Below are positions 44,371 through 53,200 of a DNA stretch of 64,000 nt, one piece after another. Source of the DNA: Clostridia bacterium (GTDB lineage: Bacteria; Bacillota; Clostridia; Oscillospirales; CAG-272); the NCBI GenBank assembly GCA_017399105.1, contig JAFQEJ010000052.1, positions 27,465-91,464 of the forward strand, read 5' to 3'. The notes under the pieces were generated by a model that saw only the letters and a program-made list of their open reading frames with translations, had not been told where the DNA came from and ran no database searches. Position 1 is the stretch's first letter. The number at the start of each line of letters is the position of its first letter. The translations under genes were made by a program, and so were the position numbers.

Positions 44371-47300
44371 TTATAAACCGATATCAAAATATTTTCTCAC
44401 ATAATCTTCGTCAAGGCGAGACCATGTAAAGCCACACTCGGATAGATGCGCAGGTGTAGTTGCTTTTTGTAAATGTACAACCATACCGTTCACATCCGAT
44501 AAAATGCCGGAAATGTACATCAAAGCAAATTTCGAGTGTTGATCTTCTTGTTTGCTAATCAGTTCAACGAAGTCGTCCATTGGCAAACTGTTGAACACAT
44601 TCAGTGTCCTCATATATTCACCAAGCGTGCGGCTATAGTCGCTATACAGATGATAAACGCGATTGCCTTCTACAAAGAATTGCGAACATATTGCTTTCGC
44701 CAAATCATCGATGGGGGTGATTGCAATATCTTCAGTTTCCATTTCATCCGGATAATAATTTGCAGATTGCATGACCTTAGTGAGAATATACAAATCGTTA
44801 TCGGCATAATTCTTTTGGAATTTACCGTCAGAAGCTCTCCAAGTGATATTTGCAATACGATATATTGATGCATTGATTCTGTCTTCACGAATTGCCTTGA
44901 TAACGGCAGTTTCAGCAAGGTATTTACTATGAACATACACATTGTCCATATACTTTTGTCCGATAAACAATTTTTCTTCTGAAAAAGCGGGACTTCTTTG
45001 TGTTTGCTGAACCAATAAATCTCCAGATACACTCATAGTGGACATATGATGGAGTTTCGCAGAAAGCATTTCTGCAAAGTTAATTACATTACAAGTTCCT
45101 TCGTAATTGATAGACTTTGCTCGTTCCCATGAACAGAAGAAAGATACATCCGCAGCACAGTGGATGATATCACTCACATCTCTTTTCATGATCTCGGTTT
45201 TATCGCAATCAATACCCAAACATTCTTTTGTGATATCTCCGATAATCGGAATAATTCTATCGTTAGGATAACTGATATCTGTGAAATCACGAATATATTC
45301 AGCGAGCTTATGCTCATTGCGAACCAAGCAATATATTGTTTTATCCGAAGAATTATAGAGTTCACGGACAATATGTATTCCAAGAAAACCGGTTGCGCCG
45401 GTAATCAATACGGCGTTGCTATGTTTCAATGGGAGCTGATGAGCTCCTATATCGCTAATATCTGTGTATAGCGTTGTGTCTTCTGTGGAATCTATCTTAT
45501 CAATGTGTGAGGTACTAATAGCTTTGGCAATACCGCATATCGTTTTATGCTCATAGATATCACGAACTTTACAGGTATAACCTTCCGCAGATAAATATGT
45601 AACCATGCTGATGATTCCAAGGGAGGTCATTCCACAGTCAAGTAAATTATCTGCACAACTGATTTTTTCAGCATTTAATATATGCTGAACGATTTCTTGA
45701 ATCTTTTCTTCTACCAAGTTTGTCGGCGCAACATATTCTGCATCAGCTTTTTGAATAACAGGAATCGGCAATTGCTTTCTGTCGATCTTACCGTTGTTAT
45801 TTACAGGCATATTGGAAAGCTGAATATAGAACTGCGGAATCATATAATCCGGAAGCTTTTCTGCTAATATTGCTGTTATCTCTTGAGAATCAATTGTTTG
45901 TTCTGCAGTAAAGTAAGCGCACAAATGTTGTTCTCCGTTAATCTCGGGTGCAGTAACCAACACTTGCTTAATAGTCGGTATCATTAGCAAGGCATTTTCG
46001 ATATCACCAAGCTCAACGCGCAAACCGCGGATTTTAATTTGGAAGTCGCAGCGACCGCAATATTCTATGTTTCCATCGGGCAACCACTTTGCCAAATCTC
46101 CCGATTTATACATGACAGGATATTGACCAAACGGATTAGAAACAAACTTTTCCTTCGTTAGTTCATCACGGTTCAAATATCCTTTGCCGACACCGACGCC
46201 GCTGATATACAGTTCTCCAACCACGCCAACGGGTAAGAGATTCTGACACTTATCAAGAACAAGCAACTGAGTATTGTCAATAGGCTTTCCGATAGGAATA
46301 TTCTCTGGAATATTTTGAGGCTCACAATCATAATAAGACACATCCACCGTACATTCTGTAGGTCCGTAAAGGTTGTTCAATGTTGCCTTAGTTCTTCCGA
46401 GAAGTTGATAAAAGTTTTCAACGTGCTTGGACTGCAATGCTTCTCCGCTGGCAAAGACATATTTAAGCGAAGACAGCTTGGAGACACTATCAGGAATTCT
46501 TTCTATGTATTCCAAGAAGGCATTGAGCATTGACGGAACAAAATGCATATGAGTAACTTGCCCCTCAAAAACACCTTTAATGATCTCTGACGGGTCTTTA
46601 TGACCTTCGGGAATGAGTATGTTAAGTGTTCCATTATACATACTCCACCAGAAAAGCTCCCATACGGAAACATCGAAAGTGTACGGTGTTTTTTGAAGAA
46701 TAACATCACCGTCAGCCAATGGATATCTGTTATGCATCCACTGAATTCGATTGATAACCGAATGATGAGCTATCATTGCACCTTTAGGCTTTCCTGTAGA
46801 ACCCGAAGTGTAAATGACATATGCTGTATCATTTGATGAAATAGAGAGATTGAGGTCTGAGAAATCAAATGCCGAGTAATCAAATTCATCGAGAATTACT
46901 GTGTCAATTTCAGTAAATAATGATTTAAATTTAGATTGCGTTATAATGATAGGTGTTTCACTATCCTGAACCATAAAATCAATACGGTCGGACGGAAAAT
47001 GAGGATCAATCGGCATATATGCACATCCGGATTTCAATACTGCATATATGGCTATCATCATTTCAAAGGAACGTTCAAAAGCAATACCGATGGTCTTGTT
47101 GGTAGCACCAATGCTTTGATTGATATATCGTGCCAAGGAATTCGCTTTAGCATTAAATTCCTTATACGTCATTTGACTACCGTTAAATTTCAAAGCGATC
47201 TTTTCGGGATTCTCTTGTGCATTGATTTCAAGATACTGGTGGAGCAAGTTGTCTTTGGGATAATAGAAAGTCGTATCGTTAAATTCCGCAAGAATTTGTT

Positions 47301-48564
47301 CCTTTTCGCCATCTGTAACGATTCCAACATCCTTGAACAGAATACCATCATCAGCGATAACTTGATGAATAACATTCATAAGTCGTGCCCAGATCTTATC
47401 AATATCCTCTTTTGCGAACTTTTTGAACTGATAATCCACATTGATATGATACTCCCCGCTTCCGGTACGGTCATCAATATTCATCATAAATCCAAGCTCA
47501 CAGTATCCGTTAAATGTCCAAATCACCTTGTGATTTCCGTTGTTTTCAATGGAGTCTGCCTGATAGGAAACCATAATGTCATAAAGTTGCGCATCTTTAC
47601 CGTGATTGTTTTTTACGATATCAAGAATATCAGAGAGCGGATATTTAGAATGTCGGAGCAAGGAATAATGTTCATCAGCAATTGCAGAGCAGAAAGAAGA
47701 AAAACTTTCATGCCAATCACATTTTACCGTCATAGGAACGATGGTATTGAACATTCCGACGGTGTTCTTTTCTTTTGTTCCGTTGCGGTTCGCAGATATC
47801 GTGCACAGAGTAATATCATCGGCATTGTTGATTCTCATGGCATAAAGAGATACGATTGCTTCAAAGAATACCGCAGGGGATATTTCGTGCTTTTCGCAAT
47901 AATCTTTGATTGCCAAGGTGTCGTTAGCATTTAGAGAATACGTATTTCTGCCTGCGCGAATATCGTGCTGGTCGCTATCGGAAAGGTAGAGCGAAACATA
48001 TGTAGGTTTATCTTGGTATTTTGCCGACCAATATTCGTTATCTTTCTGATGTTTTTTAGATTCGGGATATTCCGAATCACTTTTGATAAATTCAAGATAA
48101 GAAGGAGCCATAATCTCCGTACCGTCAAGATGTGCAAACAACTGAGAGAGCAAATTGGAGATTGTCCACGAATCAGCAACATAATGATGCAGTTTGATCA
48201 TAACCGCCGTATTTTCGGGAAGGTCGATCACTCTGAAATCGTACATATTTCCGTTAGTATAAAACGGAAGTATCATCTGTTCAGACAAATAGGATTCAAG
48301 TTCGTCTGTATTCGCAAGGTACACACATTCGATATTCCCGCAGTTGTCAATCACCGTTTGATATACACCGTTCTCATCTTCGGAGACACGCATACAAAGT
48401 CCATCATTATCTGCGATGATCTGCTGAACAATGCTTTTTATGTAACTGTAATCAAACTTTTCGGACAGCAATACATAACCTCCGACGTTGCTGACCGAGG
48501 TTGTACCGAAGAATTGTTCGGTTATATATACGTTCCTTTGCGGATTTGTCAATGGGTACTTCAT
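44371..48564 (-). CDS. NRPS-2: C-A-T-R, serine-specific with terminal reductase
   Basis: 1397 residues. C domain (~1-430) with KLHHYVADSW (HHxxxD intact, ~125-134). A domain (~450-930): YTSGSTGKPKG (~585), LYGPTECTVD (~736), SGDLAKW (~818), NGKIDRKQLP (~925). T domain with carrier Ser in DCGMTSLGI (~975). R domain (~1050-1397) with VLITGATGFLG and catalytic YVHSK (~1210). Aligning to the GrsA pocket by eye gives D-V-W-H-F-S-L-V-D-K, the established serine code of EntF. The R domain would release the chain as an aldehyde using NAD(P)H. AT-rich compared with the ligase gene beside it. Confidence 0.93.
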   Translation of the reverse strand: MKYPLTNPQRNVYITEQFFGTTSVSNVGGYVLLSEKFDYSYIKSIVQQIIADNDGLCMRVSEDENGVYQTVIDNCGNIECVYLANTDELESYLSEQMILPFYTNGNMYDFRVIDLPENTAVMIKLHHYVADSWTISNLLSQLFAHLDGTEIMAPSYLEFIKSDSEYPESKKHQKDNEYWSAKYQDKPTYVSLYLSDSDQHDIRAGRNTYSLNANDTLAIKDYCEKHEISPAVFFEAIVSLYAMRINNADDITLCTISANRNGTKEKNTVGMFNTIVPMTVKCDWHESFSSFCSAIADEHYSLLRHSKYPLSDILDIVKNNHGKDAQLYDIMVSYQADSIENNGNHKVIWTFNGYCELGFMMNIDDRTGSGEYHINVDYQFKKFAKEDIDKIWARLMNVIHQVIADDGILFKDVGIVTDGEKEQILAEFNDTTFYYPKDNLLHQYLEINAQENPEKIALKFNGSQMTYKEFNAKANSLARYINQSIGATNKTIGIAFERSFEMMIAIYAVLKSGCAYMPIDPHFPSDRIDFMVQDSETPIIITQSKFKSLFTEIDTVILDEFDYSAFDFSDLNLSISSNDTAYVIYTSGSTGKPKGAMIAHHSVINRIQWMHNRYPLADGDVILQKTPYTFDVSVWELFWWSMYNGTLNILIPEGHKDPSEIIKGVFEGQVTHMHFVPSMLNAFLEYIERIPDSVSKLSSLKYVFASGEALQSKHVENFYQLLGRTKATLNNLYGPTECTVDVSYYDCEPQNIPENIPIGKPIDNTQLLVLDKCQNLLPVGVVGELYISGVGVGKGYLNRDELTKEKFVSNPFGQYPVMYKSGDLAKWLPDGNIEYCGRCDFQIKIRGLRVELGDIENALLMIPTIKQVLVTAPEINGEQHLCAYFTAEQTIDSQEITAILAEKLPDYMIPQFYIQLSNMPVNNNGKIDRKQLPIPVIQKADAEYVAPTNLVEEKIQEIVQHILNAEKISCADNLLDCGMTSLGIISMVTYLSAEGYTCKVRDIYEHKTICGIAKAISTSHIDKIDSTEDTTLYTDISDIGAHQLPLKHSNAVLITGATGFLGIHIVRELYNSSDKTIYCLVRNEHKLAEYIRDFTDISYPNDRIIPIIGDITKECLGIDCDKTEIMKRDVSDIIHCAADVSFFCSWERAKSINYEGTCNVINFAEMLSAKLHHMSTMSVSGDLLVQQTQRSPAFSEEKLFIGQKYMDNVYVHSKYLAETAVIKAIREDRINASIYRIANITWRASDGKFQKNYADNDLYILTKVMQSANYYPDEMETEDIAITPIDDLAKAICSQFFVEGNRVYHLYSDYSRTLGEYMRTLNVFNSLPMDDFVELISKQEDQHSKFALMYISGILSDVNGMVVHLQKATTPAHLSECGFTWSRLDEDYVRKYFDIGL

Positions 48565-48592
48565 ATGTATGTCCTTTCAATACTGCGGAGAA

Positions 48593-50200
48593 TTACTTCT
48601 TGTATATTCTCTTGATTTTTTTGGTAGTCGTTTTCACAAATTTGGTATCACGGATGATGACCTTTGCAATCGCCTTATAGGGCGGGAGCGTATCGTTGAG
48701 CTGTCCGATCTGCTCGTCGAAATAGGCTTGAATATCGCTCTGTGTTGCGCGGAATTCCTCATCGGGATAGATCTCAGCAACGAGCTTGTTATCATCCTCG
48801 GAGACAAGGCACTCAACAACGCCTGGGATGCGACCGATCAGCGTTTCAAGCTCTTCGGGAGAAACGTTCTTGCCGTTGGACAAGATGATCAGATTCTTGA
48901 TGCGACCCGTGATGTAGATGAAGCCGTCCTTATCGAGCTTACCGAGGTCGCCCGTGTGGAACCAGCCGTCAACAATTGCCTTTTCGGTTTCTTCTGGCAT
49001 ATTGTAGTAGCCGAGCATGACGATATCGCCCTGCACGCAAATCTCGCCCTCGCCGTTCTCGTCGGGGTTATCGATCTTGACCTTGACCTCGGGAAGAGCT
49101 TGACCGATACTTCCTGCGCGGTAGTGATAGCGGCGATTGACGCTGACAACTGGTGAACACTCGGAAATGCCGTAGCCGTTCATGATCTTGATTCCATAAG
49201 AATCAAAGCGGTCGATAATCTGCTGATCGATGGGCGCGCCGCCCGAAATGATGAAGTCAAGCTCACCGCCAAGACCGCCCCTGATAGCGGAAAAGCACTT
49301 GTTACGCAGACCGATGCCGAGCGCATCGAAAGGCTTGCAGACTTTATCAAGTACGCCGAGCAGCTTCTTTTTGCCGCTCTTTTCAATCTTTTGAAGGATA
49401 CCCTTGTCCACCTTTTCGACGATCATGGGAACGACAGCAAGGTAGGTCGGCTTGAAGTCGTTTATCAGCTCCATCACGTTTTTGAGAGAGGGGGCGATCA
49501 AGGTGTCCACACCGTTCAGCACGTCGCACATTACGCTGACCGTGAAAGCAAACGTATGGTGGAAAGGCAAAAGTGCAATCGTTTTTCCGTAGAAGTGGAC
49601 GAAGGTCATACAATGACGCGCATCGGCGCAAATGTTGTTCTGCGAGAGGATAACACCTTTGCTCTTGCCGGTCGTGCCAGAGGTGTAGATGATTGCGGCG
49701 GGAGCATCCTTGTCGGTTTCGATCTTCAGAACCTCGGATACACTCTTTATACAGCCCACCAGAGCTTTCATATTGATACAAGTAAGCGAAGGCATCGGCT
49801 CACCGAGATCATCGGCAATATCGTCGTAGTCCTTAGAATAGACAAACACGGTTGCTTCGCAGTCCTTTAGCAGTTCCGAAATATCGGCAGATGCAAGTTC
49901 TTTGTCAATCGGAACGATAATATTGTTACTGCAAACAACAGCAAAATAAGTGAGAATCCATTCATAGCTGTTTTCACCAATCACGGCAATACGAGTACGC
50001 TCGCCGTAGGTGTTGCGTAAATATGTAGCCAATGTCATAACGTCATCGTGGAGACGGTTGTATGATACAGCTTCGTCGCCTTTTTTCTTTTTGGTGCGGA
50101 AGATAATCTTCTCGCCGTATTTATTTCTTGTAAGTTCAAGCAGTTCGGAAATGGTAGCGAACTGAGGGACTTCATAATAGGGGAAAGGTTTGTTTTTCAT
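48593..50200 (-). CDS. Fatty-acyl-AMP/CoA ligase
   Basis: 535 residues of the long-chain acyl-CoA synthetase branch. Motifs: IIYTSGTTGKSKGVILSQNN (~170-189), NGYGISECSPVVS (~313-325), GWFHTGDLGKLDKDGFIYITGR in two parts (~385-406), KTTTKKIKR near the end (catalytic Lys). It activates a fatty acid for loading to the ACP, starting a lipopeptide. GC content near host average, unlike NRPS-2. It starts 4 bp after NRPS-1, with an AAAGGA site inside the NRPS-1 3' end. Confidence 0.9.
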   Translation of the reverse strand: MKNKPFPYYEVPQFATISELLELTRNKYGEKIIFRTKKKKGDEAVSYNRLHDDVMTLATYLRNTYGERTRIAVIGENSYEWILTYFAVVCSNNIIVPIDKELASADISELLKDCEATVFVYSKDYDDIADDLGEPMPSLTCINMKALVGCIKSVSEVLKIETDKDAPAAIIYTSGTTGKSKGVILSQNNICADARHCMTFVHFYGKTIALLPFHHTFAFTVSVMCDVLNGVDTLIAPSLKNVMELINDFKPTYLAVVPMIVEKVDKGILQKIEKSGKKKLLGVLDKVCKPFDALGIGLRNKCFSAIRGGLGGELDFIISGGAPIDQQIIDRFDSYGIKIMNGYGISECSPVVSVNRRYHYRAGSIGQALPEVKVKIDNPDENGEGEICVQGDIVMLGYYNMPEETEKAIVDGWFHTGDLGKLDKDGFIYITGRIKNLIILSNGKNVSPEELETLIGRIPGVVECLVSEDDNKLVAEIYPDEEFRATQSDIQAYFDEQIGQLNDTLPPYKAIAKVIIRDTKFVKTTTKKIKRIYKK

Positions 50201-50204
50201 GGTC

Positions 50205-53200
50205 TTATAGTCCTTTCGTAGATATTACTTTTTCAAACTTCTCACAAAAATCATCATTATTCTCCGACTCGAACATATTGAAATGATCCCCGTCGTAGAT
50301 GATGTTTTCAAAATCTGCCGTAGTGTGGCTCTGCCAGCATTTTGCGTTCGATTCAATATCCGGCACCATTGTATCTTTATCAGCTGATAACAGATAAATG
50401 GGCGCGTTGATTGTGCTGTGTCCCGCCAAAGTAGTGGATGCATGACACAAGGAACGGATCACATTGATATAGTACAAAATATCATTGATTTCACATGACT
50501 CAAAATTAGGAATACCTCGTTTAATATCGACGGGCTGCATAATTTGGAACGCTCTTTCTCTAAAGGCAATAGAATCGATTTCAAGTTCGGATATGTGAGC
50601 GTAAACAGTATCCCAAATATTTTCACTTGTTTCCTGATTCAAAATAGATAGATTCTTGACAGTATCCGTAAAAAGATTTATAACAAAATCTTTCTCCTTT
50701 GCAAGATCAATTCCTTCTCCCTGACACGCAATATCATTTGCTAATGTTGAAACGCCATATAAAACCTCAACCGTTTCACCCTCTTGCTCCAAGATATAAG
50801 CCATTTCAAGACCAATAACCGCACCGATACAGTAACCACCAAACGAATATGGACCGCGAGGTTGAACTTTTCTAATTCGTTCAATGTACCATTTTGCCAT
50901 TTCATGTATGGTGCGAAGCTGAGGTTGATAATTTTCTTTGTTAAAAGGTAGCCCAACACCCCAACAGGTAGCATCAATGTTCACTTTATTGCAAAGGCTG
51001 ATGAACGCGCTTGCAAGACCGTTTCCGCCGTGGATGAAGAAAATGTTTTTATCATTACCCGATTTCAATAAAGTCAGTTTTTCTGTTCTCTCACAGGAAT
51101 TCTTGAAATACTTTAAGAATTCCGCATTTCTGCCCTCCTCAAACCAACTGAAATGATCACCGTCAAAGATATAATTCATCAGTTTTTCGGTGGTATGTCC
51201 CTGCCACAAGGCGGCATTTTGCTCGTTATCCCCAAGCATAGGGTCATGGTCGGGAGAGAACAAGTAGATCGGTGCATGGATTATACGCATATCCGTATAG
51301 GCTCTGCCGCCGTAGATTAAGGAACGAATGAGATTGACAAAATACAGAATTTTTTTGGCATCTGCACTATCATAATCGGGAACGGCGCGAGCAATATCAA
51401 TAGGATTCATCAACGCAATAACCTTTTGACGGAACACGGGCATATCCAATTCGAAGTCGTTTATATGGCTATAAACCGCATTCCAAATGCCGTTTGTTCG
51501 GTCGGCAATCAAAGCCATATTATGTTCGTTATCCCCAAACAAAACACGGGTGATCGCATCATCATCATCATCATCAATGCACGGATAAGTAAGGTTGGAA
51601 ATATCGTTGACCAAAGCGGTAATCAAGTAGATGTTTTCTACCTTTTGGCCCGCCTGTTCAAGCAAATATGCCATTTCGAGCACGATCTGTCCACCAATGC
51701 AATAACCTAAAAGATGATAGGGACCGTGAGGCTGTACCGCACGGATGCGCTCCACGTACTGTGCCGCAAGCTCCGGGATGCTGATCACGTGAGGATAATA
51801 GAATTCTTCATTCATCGGGTAATCCACGCCGTACCAATTGTAGTTGGTTTCGATCTGTGTGGAGAGCTGAACGAAGTTGCCGACAACGCCATTGCCGCCG
51901 TGAATAAGAAACAGATTGGTGTCGCCGCCGTCCTTGATCAACACAAGATCGTGGTTTTTGGTATGCGAAGCGAATGCTGACAAATGCTCCGCCATCTTCT
52001 CCACGGTGTTGAACTTATACACATCGTTGACCGAAAGCTCACAGGCGTATTTCTTGGAAAGTGCCGAGGTCAGGTTGATCGCTGTTAGTGAGTCCATGCC
52101 GAGGTCGAAGAAATCCTCGTCGATTCCGAATGCCGTACCCTTGATGAAGTCGCAAAGCACGTCGTAAACCTCTTGCTGCATAGGTGTTTCGGGGAGGGTG
52201 ATCTCGTTGTGGTTTTCGCGGCTTTCAAAGTCCACGTCGGGCAGATTCTTGCGGTCGATCTTGCCGTTGGGCGTGAAAGCGATCTTTTCAAGGCGCATGA
52301 AGTAATGAGGACACATATATTTGGGAAGCTGCGCGAGGATATGCTCACGGAGTTTCTTTTCGTCAATATCGCTCTCGGCAACGTAGTAGCCGACGAGGTA
52401 TTGATGCTCGCCATGTGTTTTAACGGTGGTAGCAGAAAGCACGATGCCGTCAAAGCTGTTCATCACGCTCTCGATCTCGCCAAGCTCTACGCGCAAGCCT
52501 CTGATCTTGACCTGCGAATCGATACGACCGTAACAAAGGAGCTTGCCGTCGGTGCGGTAAGAGGCGAGGTCGCCTGTCTTGTAAAGCTTTCCGGGAACGT
52601 AGGGATTATCAATGAATTTTTCGGCGGTCAGTTCCTCGCGGTTGAGATAACCGCGGCAAACGCCGTTGCCCGCAATGCAAAGCTCGCCTGCAATTCCTAC
52701 GGGACAAAGCTCGCCCTTTTCGTTGCAGATCAGTATTTGCGTGTTGGCAATGGGATTGCCGATGGTGATGACGGGAGAGGTCACCTCGTCCACACTCGAC
52801 CATACGGTGGTTTCGGTGGGGCCGTAAATGTTCCATATCCGCGCATCGGTATAGTGGCGGAGTTCTTCATAAAGGCTTTCCGGGAAGACCTCGCCACCGA
52901 GGATGATAACCTTGAGGTGAGAGAGCCACGTAAGGTCGCTCTTGTCCTGCATATACATCTTCATCTTGGTGGGCGTGGTCTGAATAATCTCGATCTCGTT
53001 CTCGGTGATGAGCTTTGCGAGCTTGCTCTGCATCTTGCTTTCATCGTCATTGGCGTAGTAGACAGTAAGACCGTTGAGCAAAGACAAGAGAGATTCGGTA
53101 ACGTAGATATCGAAACCGATGGTTGTCGTGGAAACAATTCGCTTTTGTTCCTCGGTAATGCAATGCGTAATGATGTTATGTTCGTTGTTCGAGCAGAAGT

